Part shown: piece after piece, positions 37,500-48,400 of the stretch | Position numbering within the stretch: the first letter of the stretch is position 1 | Layout: every line of letters starts with the position of its first letter | Assembly: GCA_963969595.1 (NCBI GenBank) | Contig: OZ018408.1 | Location: 36,208,108 to 36,272,107 of the forward strand | Direction of reading: 5' to 3' | Source of the DNA: Neckera pumila | Taxonomy: Eukaryota > Streptophyta > Bryopsida > Hypnales > Neckeraceae | Length of the DNA stretch: 64,000 nucleotides | The notes under the pieces: model-generated | The model's input: the letters and a program-made list of their open reading frames with translations, nothing else | Database searches by the model: none | What the model was told of the DNA's origin: nothing | Translations under genes and position numbers: made by a program

Positions 37500-38480
37500 T
37501 AGTACTTTGATTTGGTTGTCATTTTCAACTATTGAGGGAGTTTGTTCCTCTAAATGCTGGATGATTGTCTATATTATGTAAAAGTAGGCTCAAGAGCCAC
37601 ACATGTTTAATCCAGCAATTGTCGATCGCTGCTATGGAAAAGCAGCCTATTCGCCTTTCTAAGAATTGATACTACATTCACAAATGCTGTTATTTTTTAT
37701 TGTTGGCACTACAAGGAAACATGGTGGTTTAAGTGCAATTTTCAATTCAAAATTCCATACTGGAAGGTCTTGCACTTTCAGCAAAATATTCTTAAATACC
37801 TTGTGTCTAGGACATGCTTTATTGTATTTTACTAATGTCTACATTGCGTCTTTTTAGCACAGAGAAGCTTGACTTTTTGGCTTTGAAATAGAACAGTGCT
37901 AGTGTTGGCACTTGGCAAATTCTCAAGCCATGCATTTGCTCGTTTGGAGGCACCTTTGCAGCCAATGGCTTCACGTTGGTTTTTCGAATTTTAAAATTAA
38001 AGAATCCACGTGTGATTAGTAGAAGCACAGCATAAAGCATTAGAACAAAAACATGTACCATTTAAGCATTTTTTTTTATTGAAATGTTGTCTTATTGTCA
38101 TTTCTTCTTTTTTGTACACTACTCCCTACACTTTTGTTTATCAGTACGTCTATTTTTCCACACTACATGCTTCTCACCTACTCAACACCAAAATATACCT
38201 CAGTTAGAAAGAAAAACATGATTAAAATACTATAATTAAAAATCACAACAAAAACTACACAACACTAACAAGAAATTATAATCTAGGTAAGGGTTTTGGG
38301 GAAATAAATTGTCAAGCTCTCCTCTATCAAATACCACAACATATGTGCCTTGCCAACTACTGCTAGAGTGGGATTGAAATTACGGAACATTGAAAACATT
38401 TATCCTTCATATTAACTAAGTATACTTGCTCACAAGCTCAGTTCTAACTTCTAAGATGCTGCATCTAAACTACCATTTCA
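37500..38480. other. AT-rich intergenic sequence
   Basis: No gene or element recognised between the nested TIR element and the Miro fragments. Confidence 0.4.
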
Positions 38481-38484
38481 CAAT

Positions 38485-39362
38485 TCATTCAGAGACCATT
38501 CCAATGTCATCATTGTAGTTCTCACCATTGAAACCAGGAATCAAGGAACTGAAGAATGAGTTCTCAAATCTATCATAGACAAAAGCTGCCACATCACAAT
38601 CTGCCATGGGATCCTTTTCTCCAAGAAGCTTTGCAACAGATTCCCCGTTGATCTCCCGCAATATCAATGCCTTCTTTGAACCCTATACAGCAAACCCGTC
38701 CAGTGAAACTTAGATACACAGCCACCATATCTGTGTGCATCTACAAAGGTAACATCAATCTATATAGCTCTAAATTAAAAATGCCAAATTGACACATCTC
38801 ACAAAATAGAGATCACTCTCTGCTATGGTAAGCTTTTGGGGCATACTCCAATTTGCTCAACAACATTGGCCATGATGTGAACTCCCTTGGTATGTTCGAA
38901 GGCTTCCCTATAAGGCTTGTAGTCAACCCAAAAAACAAAAGGCTGGTGATAAATATTACGAATATATAATGCACTTAGTTCATACTGACATGACTAACAG
39001 TGAAACCGAACAAAACAAAGAATTCTTGTTATTTGAAAAATGAACCAACAAAAATTTAGCTCCAATTTATTTTTGCACTCACCAATGACTATCTCCCAAT
39101 TATTCCGTTTGATCTCTGCAATGCAGAAACTGAACTCCTCAAAATTAATTGTCCATCTTTTAGAAATATAGGTTCTCGGCACATTCAGATAGGAATAAAG
39201 GTACAAGACGTAAATAGTTGCTTCTTTACGGTTATAAATAAACACACAAAAACAACACACTACTGCCTATATACCTTCCCACCAGTGCGTTCAGTAGATT
39301 TGATTTTCCACTTTCACTGGCTTCGAATACATCACTCGTTGCAACTGTTGCCTCTTTGTGTC
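38485..39362 (-). pseudogene. Miro-type GTPase fragments (second GTPase domain)
   Basis: Two minus-strand pieces resemble the C-terminal GTPase domain of Miro (mitochondrial Rho GTPase). At about 39360-39288 the reading is ASESGKSNLLNALVGR, ending at an AG/GTATAT donor. At about 38676-38485, after a TATAG acceptor, it reads GSKKALILREINGESVAKLL and then CDVAAFVYD before leaving the family and stopping. The exon expected between them (PTTxERYAVNVV) is absent, and the first Gly of the P-loop is Glu (FEASESGKS). This is a broken, partial copy, either decayed in place or captured by a transposon. Confidence 0.45.
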
Positions 39363-39589
39363 TTGACGCCACCGCCCGAGTAATACTAAAGGCTGAAGAT
39401 GATTATCTGGGGAACCCTATATACATTAGATGGGCTAAATTCTTCTGATGCTCCAACAAAGTCATCAATGGCCACAACACACAATCACAAAGTCGTTTCA
39501 TTCTTCTATTATCCGCACGTTACTAGCACAGAGAGATGCAAGCATTCACTTGATTCCATCACACCTAAAATGGACTTTAGTGTGTAAGA

Positions 39590-40185
39590 AACACTACCGT
39601 GGGTAGACTATGCACAAAGCGTCCGTGATGTAAGTGGGAGGAAATCGTTGATGCAACTCCGTCCTCATTTTCTTAGCCGGCACTACACATATTACAAAAT
39701 TCAGCCCAAAGGTTCAACCAGAAAGTAGGACCAAACTTCACACAGATCTGAATATTGGGCAAAGAACACACATACTCACAAGAGTTCTCAAAACAGGAAG
39801 TATAATGCAAACAAAAACCAGATTGAACATGAACAACACCCTATACCCTAACCGAGAGGTTCAGATCCACTTACCTTGGACATCGCCCTTAACAACAGCC
39901 TTGAACACCTCCCAAAGTTCCTATGTCACAAAACCTTCCATTCACACCAATCTATTCTCTCACAATTGAAGCTCTTCGACAATACATTCGACAAAACCCT
40001 AAAAAGCCCATACAAGAACCAATAACTACAGAAACTTACATTTGCCTCACAACATGGTCACTAGCATCCACTTCCCGCAACCAAATCTTTTGCAGAAGCT
40101 CCTCTCACTACTGTCGCAAATCTGCAACAATTGAAGACGATGTAATCTCAAAATCCAAAGTGCCAAACAGGCGCTGCAGCTAAAG
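39590..40185 (-). pseudogene. Unidentified exon-like fragments next to the Miro piece
   Basis: Minus strand. Between 40182 and 40042 it reads LQRLFGTLDFEITSSSIVAD then, after stops, LLQKIWLREVDASDHVVRQM up to a GTAAGT. At about 39930-39875 it reads LWEVFKAVVKGDVQ up to GTAAGT. At about 39685-39590, after a GTGTAG acceptor, it reads KKMRTELHQRFPPTYITDAL and a stop. Each piece has plausible splice borders but they do not join into one open frame, and I cannot name a family. They could be remnants of one gene or a patchwork captured from several. Confidence 0.3.
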
Positions 40186-40557
40186 ATAGACTTCACATTT
40201 ATGCCAACAACCCTATATAATACCCATGTGAGATTAATAGCCTATGGGATCAATAAAAGTTAGTTTTATGTGCCAAAAAATATGTGGTGTCAAAGTCAAC
40301 AAAAATAAGTTGCATACTTCACCAACACTAATATGCCCTTGTGTTGTTACCACAATCAAAAGAAAATGAAAATTTTCAATTTTTTAATTCAAAAGAATTT
40401 TTTTTATACACAAAAGAGTGCAAAGGGTTTTGTTGTGGTGGGAGAGGTTGCGTTCTTGATGCAAGTAGAAAGCTCTATGCATGGAATGCAAGGGCCTTGT
40501 GATTTTGCGGCGTTCAGACATGCGATGCAAAAGTTACGTTTTTTCTAAAATAAATGG

Positions 40558-40740
40558 TACATTGAATAGGGGTATTAAAGGGACCTATACTAATTAATTG
40601 ACATTTCACACTATATAAATATCTACCTTTGATGTACGTCAATAGTTATTGAATTGTATAGAGGCTGAATCAAGCATGTACAATTTTCTAACATAAGTCC
40701 CTTTCATTTTTTGGTCCCCTTAATACCCTTATTTAGTGTA
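40558..40740. mobile_element. MITE, GGGGTATTAAGGGGACC family, copy 2
   Basis: Same terminal inverted repeats and orientation as 11179-11339, about 20 bases longer in the middle. Confidence 0.65.
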
Positions 40741-40859
40741 GTTTAACCTCCAAAGGACCAAGGCCTTTTTTCTGCCAAAAAACACTCAAAACAGCCATTT
40801 CTATAGTAAAGAATAAGAAAACTTAATATTTGTTTTTCCTGCACATCTAACCATAGGAT

Positions 40860-42600
40860 CTTATACCTAACTAGTATAAAAATGTGTGGAAATTTTTTTA
40901 GAATTTTTGACTGCAAAGATTGTAAGGTATTTGCATTTAAAGTGGAAAAAACCAAATTTTCCAACACATCGCAAGACTGAATTATTTGACTTTAAACCTT
41001 CTTAACTTTAATTTTTTGCACTATAGAGTTTTGAGCTTTAAATCTTTATAGTGGTGAATTGAGTTGAGAGTCTAGGAAAAAAAAAAACTTCAAAAAAACT
41101 TAATTTCCATACTTCAAAAAATTGTTAAGTAGAAGTAGGTACAAGATAGAAAGGAAATCTAAATTATTAATATCTCTAAAATAGAATTAGAATGCACCAA
41201 TCCCAATGCAATTTTGGGATTGTTTATAACTTTCTCTTAACAAATCCAAATGGAACTAACCAAAGCTTTCTAGGTAGACAAAATATAATCTATGAGAAAA
41301 AATAAAAAATAAAATTTGAACTTTTGAATTTTTTTTTGTTGCCCCTTTCCCCCCTCCTTTTCTAAGTTTCAAGCTGTTTGGAGTATATCTTTTTTGTTCC
41401 TAGTCACCAATTGAAAAAAAATTATACTTCCACAAAGCTAATCAATTTTTCTATCTTCAAAAAAGTTTCAAAAAATGAAGACAAAAATTCAGTCCGTAGG
41501 TACTTGTCCAAAATTCCCATTTATTATAATAAGGGACAATGGTCCTTTTGGGGTTAATTCAATTTTTGATCCAAAGAAAAGTTTGAAATTCACAAACTTT
41601 CACACCAAAAGTCCAAAATGCCACAAAACAAAGTCCGTGTATCCGTCCTTGTCAAGAGCTTTCTAACGGTACCAAGAGCATTGTCAATGCCTCACAACTT
41701 GTTACATCTCAACGTATCAATCAAAACAAATAAATAAAATATAGTACCTAAATATAATAAAATTTCCAAGCTAATTGTATAGATTTATGTAGTTGACACC
41801 AATACATGAAAATGGTCATTACAATATCCATATCAACATAAAAGTGTTGGATTTCTGTTGATTCGGATGCCATTTTCTAGTTTGACAGCTTAAACTAGGT
41901 TGTTTTTTTATTTTATTTTGTTTTGTTTCTTTGATACAATATTGAAGAAATTGTGAGTCTCCGGTAGCTTTTTGAGTAGGGTTGAATAGCTCTCTATGAA
42001 GAACGATGCACAAACTTTGTTTTGTGGTATTTTGACATATGGTGTGGAAGTTATTGAATTTTGAAATGTTAATGAATATTAGAATTGAATGACATTATTT
42101 TTTATTTTAAAATAAACAAAACTTTCACATTGCATGTCCAAACACCATGAAACAAAACCCTTGCACTCCATCATGCATAAAGCTCTCTATTCATGTAAGT
42201 TCCATGATGTTTGGACCTACTTTGTCGAAGTTATGGATTTTTTGATTATTTTGAAATTAAAAATTGAATTAAATTATTTTTCATATTTAAACAAAATTAA
42301 CTTTCAAAACACATGTATACATGCAACAAAACAAAGCCCTTGTACTCCTTTTGACAAGGAGCTCTCTATTTGTACTGATTTTGTGGTGTTTGGACCTATG
42401 GTGTGAAAGTTATAGATTCTTTTAAATTAAAAATTTGAGTTAAATTATCTTTTGTTTGTGGAAAACTAGAGCTTCCTCATTGTATGTCAAATGCCCCAAA
42501 ACAAAACGCTTGCACACCTTTGTGCATAAAGTTTTCTATTTATAGAAAGAATGCAACCTATTGCATTGCAAATAAGCCCTTGCACTTCTGCGTGCATTAA
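40860..42600. repeat. AT-rich dispersed repeat, related to 1950-3205
   Basis: The first 700 bases match 2440-3200. The rest repeats short units of the form CATGAAACAAAACCCTTGCA and CATAAAGCTCTCTATT four or five times, degenerate. No gene seen. Confidence 0.5.
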
Positions 42601-42689
42601 AAAAATGTTTTTAAAATCAGAAATCAAAACATTTCTTTTCACTTTCATTTTCACTTTGGAAATGCCAAAGGACTAACTTTTGAAACCTA

Positions 42690-42945
42690 CACAAAATAAT
42701 GAAATTAGATTGCCCCACACTAATTTCTTGACAATCCACACTATAGAAACATTCACTGCTTTTGTACAATGAAGCAATCAGTTCAGAGCCAAGTGTACAT
42801 TTTAGATTTGTGCACCAGTTCAAGGCTTGGTTGAGAGAGTGGCATGCGCCTCCATGTGGAACAAACATTGATCCGACCATGAGGTAATTTATCTCAAGTA
42901 AGGCAACCTAATTGACAAGGCAACCTAATTTCACTATTTTGTGTA
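42690..42945. mobile_element. MITE, CTACACAAAATAGTG family
   Basis: Ends are CTACACAAAATAATGAAATT on the left and the complement ending TATTTTGTGTAG on the right. The interior (for example GGCGCATGCCACTC on its minus strand) matches the copy at 31411-31660 in opposite orientation. No coding capacity. Confidence 0.75.
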
Positions 42946-43651
42946 GCATAAAACTATACCTTCTTCTTGTAGTTTGCCAATATGGCATCATCAATTGCTT
43001 TTGACCATACCTTACATCCATTCTCTACCATGACTAAGACCATCTGCAATGCAGTCACGGTACATGGCCCAATATCGGTATAGCTAACTTTTGAATGCTA
43101 AACAATTTGAATTTGAAAAATTGTCTTATTAGAAGCGCATCGGAAAGAACTTGGAGAAGGAACAAAAAAATTTCAAACTAAACATTGGACAAGTACTTCA
43201 AAAGCGAGGTACAAATCTGAAATTATAGAGGTCTTAGCAAATCACGGTTACCACGCAACATTTGGCCATTGACCCTCCACATTTGACGATTTTTAGACCT
43301 ACTTTTCAGACCAGGCGTGATCGAGTAAGTTTCTACACTTCCGCTTCCTGATTTGTGCTACGAGAAGGGACTTTCCAGCAGCCTCAAGAGAATTTCAGCA
43401 ATTCCATACTTATCTTCCCTCCTTAAAACCGCCACATCTCTTGTAGTGTGGTGATCAGGAACATCATGCGCTTGCATTTGTACTGTGGTAGGTAGTCTGC
43501 TTTGTCTGTTGATCCGAATTAGGAAGCTCTACACATGCATTGTCAAATCCTCAGCTGGTTAGGAACATTGCTGTTACTAAGGAGATGACCACTTGAACCA
43601 AATGATCCATTTAAGTTTCCTATCTGTCTCCACTTTGTTTTTTTTCTATTA
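42946..43651. other. Intergenic sequence without recognised features
   Basis: Frames are short and broken, and no terminal repeats were found. Confidence 0.4.
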
Positions 43652-44090
43652 GGGGTAGTCACAGTGTCTTTGCTCTCCGCCCATTCTCTGAAGAATGGGC
43701 ACGTGGCGGTTTTAGGTTGGCAAGGTCGGAAGTTTTGGGCGGTGGTTTTGCGAAGCCCTTGCGACGTCCATTCTTCTCCTTTGGAGGTGAAGAACAGGCT
43801 TTGCGAGGGCCTCGCGTGCTAATTAATTGACCTTGTGCTCCAAGCTTTCACTCTTGCGCTCTTTGCTTTCACCACGGTTCACCTCCTCTGTCATACAATT
43901 GGATCTACAATCGTGGACATTTACCGGTCAGGTAAAGTGGTTCTCTGTTTTTCGATTCTTCATGTTGGAGCTTCAAAAAGGGTGTGTCACAATTTCTTCA
44001 TCCACCCTCATTTCCCATTGGCTTCGGCAGACAAGGAACCCTTTCCAATCTTCTGCTAAACCGTAAAGCCGAAGACACTGTGACTACCCC
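43652..44090. mobile_element. TIR element of about 440 bases
   Basis: Ends are perfect 19-base inverted repeats, GGGGTAGTCACAGTGTCTT. The interior is more GC-rich than its surroundings and holds two overlapping frames of about 75 codons without family resemblance. Target duplication is not clear. Non-autonomous DNA transposon. Confidence 0.65.
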
Positions 44091-44244
44091 TATTGTATGA
44101 ACCAAGCAGATTGATAATGCATAATTATGGAATTGAGGGTGGGAATCAACCTCCCATGTCCCCCCCCCCCCAAACTGCCGCAGGACCAAGGTAGGCTCGA
44201 CTGCTCGAGGTGTGAGGACCAAGGTGGCCGGTCTTGAGTGAGGT

Positions 44245-44455
44245 TTAGTACGTAAACCACTTGCGGGACTTCTCCTGTTCATTTTGCGGGGAAGTTTCTG
44301 CGCCGTAATGCCTGATTACGCGAGCAAACCCGCGTAATCGGGGATTACGGATTTTTCATCCGGCTCCAATTTATCATCCGGGTTTTCATTGAATTTTGCT
44401 TATGCTTTACGTCGGGCAATACCCTTATCGTCGGGCATTGCCCTATACGAAATCA
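44245..44455. repeat. Dispersed repeat with internal palindrome, copy 2
   Basis: Same family as 33770-34065 without the inner insertion. It includes a nearly self-complementary stretch around GCCTGATTACGCG and CGCGTAATCGGGGATTACGG. Possibly a SINE-like or TIR element; borders not defined. Confidence 0.5.
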
Positions 44456-44609
44456 TTTCCGGTTAACTACCTCATCCATTGCGCAATGGTAGTGCTCTTG
44501 GGTATCATATGTGCTTTACCTCTTGTACGTACCAGTAGCCATACATATTCAGGGTATCATCCGTACATCGGCATCTAGAAAATGGAGCGCCACCACGAGG
44601 GCGTGGCGA

Positions 44610-44862
44610 CTAGGGTCCGGGAAATTTCTGAGGTTTATCAGCTAGTTTCCTCTAATTTCAATACTGAACTGGTTTCTCAAGTACTGAGTCCGGTTATTTT
44701 CTCTCTTTTCTATTCAAAACATAAATTTTAGAACTTTTTCACCGGTTTTTTAGCCGATGTTTTCAAATCACAACCGTTTTTTTTTTCAATTCAACCGGCT
44801 AACTTGTAACTAGCTGCCGGTTCTTCCCGGACCTTGGTGGCGACCTCTGTTCCTCCCAGACC
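44610..44862. repeat. Possible TIR element with GGTCCGGGAA ends
   Basis: AGGGTCCGGGAA near 44613 is complementary to TTCCCGGACCTTGG near 44840, and CAGCTAGTT near 44638 to AACTAGCTG near 44808. The interior is pyrimidine-rich with repeated ACCGG. Borders are approximate. Confidence 0.4.
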
Positions 44863-45438
44863 ACAGCAAAGCCAGATGAAATACTACAGTATTCACATTC
44901 ACCCTTTCTTTATGGACACGTTCATTCGTATTCACCGTTAGATCAAATCCTCTGCTACATCCCAACCTCCCATTCAGAAAGCCACATCGAATTTGCAGTT
45001 CACCGCCCCCGAGGCCTCCTCACGCTCATCCGCAGACTCGCGATTCCCTGTCGAATCATGCTCTCGTCGATCAATCCCAACATGAATTTCGTGCTGCGTT
45101 TCAGCTGACCCAACCTCTCACAGCTTTTTCGTCTTGGATGGATTCCAAATTCAGCTCTTTGGTTAGGTTTCCATGGTGGAGGACGCGGAGCTTTTCCTGA
45201 AATTCCATGCGTTTCGCATTCGACTGTTGGAAATTGGGTGGTGGTGAACAGATTGTGAGGGGTTCCTTGTTTGAGAAATTGGCAAAAATTCCACTGGTCG
45301 GTGTGGAGAGTTTAGTCGGAGGTTCAGCGGCATTTGATTGGGGGACAATTTTGAATGTGGTCTCGCCCCCTTCTTCAATAAGGTTTTGGTGTACTCTTTC
45401 ATTGGCACGATTTGAATTTTGGGTGCCCAGGCGGCGTC

Positions 45439-48400
45439 ATGAGGGGGATTTTGTTGAATTCGACTGGTGTGCAGTGCTCTACTCGTAGTTGTTTTGTACG
45501 AAACGATGCGCTTAAGTTTCTATCACACAATGGGAAAAGCAGGGGACGAAGTGCCGTGTCTTTTGCGAATAAGGGAGATGCCCTCAGCATAGTATGCAGG
45601 CAGCGTTTGTCTTCGGGGAGTCAACAATTTGATCCGTTGTGTATCAAGATAGGATTCTCGCAATGGTTTAGTGATAGGAGAATTGCAATTTGTCGAGCCT
45701 ATGGTTCGCCTCCCGATTTGCCGGTGAGGGATGACCACGTATTCCAGGAGCATGGAGAAGCGGATGCAAGAGAGCCTAATGAAGAAAAAGCAGAGCCTGT
45801 GGTTTCGGAAACCATTACGTCGTGGGGAACTTTGCCTCCAAGATTCAAGCTCATTCTGACCACGGCACTTGCATTTGTTATCTGCAACATGGATAAGGTC
45901 AGTGGTCCCCTTCCCTGGCCTCCAATTATTCTGGTGCTACTGCCTGGGACAGTCGTCTGCCCTGAAGTTCTGAATTCGGTGGCAAATGGTGGGCAAACAT
46001 TATGCTTAACGAAGTCATAATTTCTGATATAGATTCTAAACTCTGGGACGGGGTTTATGTACTCCTTGTGACAAATTGAGAATAATTTTAGTCGCAGAGA
46101 AACATTGGTCAGATTTCATATGAAGTGTTTTCAATAAACCTCATGCCCTAATAAAGAGATGTTCGCATGATGCAGGTATGCGAGTCTTGTGAAGATAAGA
46201 GTAATCGGAATTGTGATTGTTCCTGGGGAGGATCTTCTTTCTCTTCATGAGTACTGTTCATCGCAACAAGACTTGTGTGGTGAAGCCTTTCCGGCATCAA
46301 ATTGGACACCCTTCGGGTCCTTAAAACTACTTATTATCCCAGTTTTATTTGAAGTTTTGCGCTATTAGGTCTTGAGATTATTAGGTCTTGAGGTTATTAG
46401 ATCATTCAATTATGTTGCCCGACGTGAGTCTCCTGCTTCCACCTCTGAAGTATATGGAGCTCACTTCATGCACCCTAAGATTCTCCCGAGTTGCTGATCG
46501 CTGACGAAATATTTCAAAATGTTGTAACTCCCTTAAAACTCTGCAAATTGCAAAGCAGCTCTCTGAGGCCAAGCGCTTTTGTACAGGTGAATATGAGTGT
46601 GGCCGTCATTCCGATGTCCCATCAGCTGGGCTGGAACTCGACAACTGCAGGGTTGGTCCAGTCATCATTCTTTTGGGGTTATTGCCTCAGTCAACTTCCT
46701 GGTGGATGGCTTGCGAAAGCATTCTCTGGCCAGTAAGAATTTTCTGCCTCCCTACACTTCTCCCAAGTCCGTCTTGAAGATTCCTGCTAGTCAGATCAAT
46801 TCCTAACAACCCTTTTGAAGAAGAAAGAACAGTTAGAATTTTCCAGCAACCGTATTCAATTTTATCTACAGTAACCTCAATGCAGTCATGCTATTGAGCT
46901 TGGCCGTCGTACTTTGACTTAGCTGCAGATGTTCATGGTACATATCCTCTGGCTATTGCAATATTTGGCTTCGAGATCTTTTCAAATGTGTACATGCCAT
47001 TAGAATGGGAACCTCATAGGTCAAGAGGGACTTCTACTAATGACGTGAACATACAGGATGGTGCTGCGCGCGGGGGTGTTGATGTGGTCTTTGGCAACAG
47101 CGGCTGTGCCATTTACCGCCAGGATACTTCCGCTTCTTCTTTTGTGCCGTTTTTTGGTACGTTCATTGATCCTTGCTTTGCACGGTCCTTTGTCAATACA
47201 TTGTTGCAGAGAGGATAGGGATCACACTCCTGTGGCTTTCACATCTTTGATTGCGTTAGGACCGAGAAGAATCTCAGCTCTTTCAAGTCATGTGCTTGAA
47301 TGGCAATGGCACTTGCATTGTAAATGGGTGACTCTACATCTGACGGAGAAGGGCTTCATAGGGATGGGTTCCCTAACTTATTGCTGCCAGAATGTAACAG
47401 CCGTCGGACATTATCAACCGTGTGCTGAGTTTGCTTGCAGGTTGGACTTGGGGAAGGAGTTTCACCAGCAGCTGCTACGGATCTGATCGCCAGGTGACCT
47501 GTTGTTTAAATTTCAGTTTGCAAGGCTCTATCCTTTAATTCGAAGAGTGTACAGTACTATGAATTCGTTTCCTCCATTCTAAATAGGTTGGGTGTTGGGG
47601 CAGTCTAGGACTGACGTTATGAATTGGGATGATGCAGTGCAATGCCGTTGAGCGAGCGCTCTAGAGCTGTGGCCACTGTTTTTGGTGGCCTCAATGTTGG
47701 TAGCGTCGTTGGGTACACACTGTTCTTACTTTGGATTGCTCATGATGTCCAGCAGCATTACTTTAATATGAACTACAACAAAGTAGATCTTTGTCATTCT
47801 GAATGGACTGGCGAAGTTAACCCTGAGTGTCCATATGGCCAAAAGTAGCCACTTCCATGTCTATGGGAGCTGACATAATTCATTTAGGAAGCATCAAGAA
47901 AGGTATCAAAATATATGAATAGAAAGTAGTAATTATTCCCTTCTGTTTCTTTTCAGTTTCTTAACATTACAAGAATGCTCTGAAAGTTGCTATAATCAAC
48001 TATTATCTTCAAAAGTGGATTTTCTATTTTGAGCTTGAGCTTTTAGGGGTTAGAATTGCCTTTGCAATCGACTCGTATGGACCCTAAGCGGTGCATGACG
48101 GTTACAGGCTCCTTCTAGCCCCAATTATGATTCATCATTTCGGCTGGGAGTCGGTCTTTTATGCATTTGGGGCGCTGGGAGTTGTATGGTACGCAACTAC
48201 GCACTATACCTGATCTCTTCAAGGTTCATGTTTTGCTTAGTTTGTCCATGTTGATCCAATGACCTTGTATGCAATGTATTGATGTTCTGTGACAGCATTA
48301 TTCATTAATATGACTCCCTGAGAAGAACAAATCGTGTGCCACTGATTTTATCTCTGGAGTTGGACAGGTGTCTTCTGTTTGAAAGTGCAGTAGGGTCCTC

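Noticed and set aside
43827..44066. Two overlapping plus-strand frames of about 75-79 codons
   Set aside because: They lie inside the TIR element 43652-44090, show no family resemblance and no splice context.
46988..47218. Open frame MYMPLEWEPHRSRGTSTNDV in PHT4 copy B
   Set aside because: A related stretch exists in copy A, which first suggested coding, but it lies upstream of the exon 3 acceptor in both copies and is shared intron sequence.
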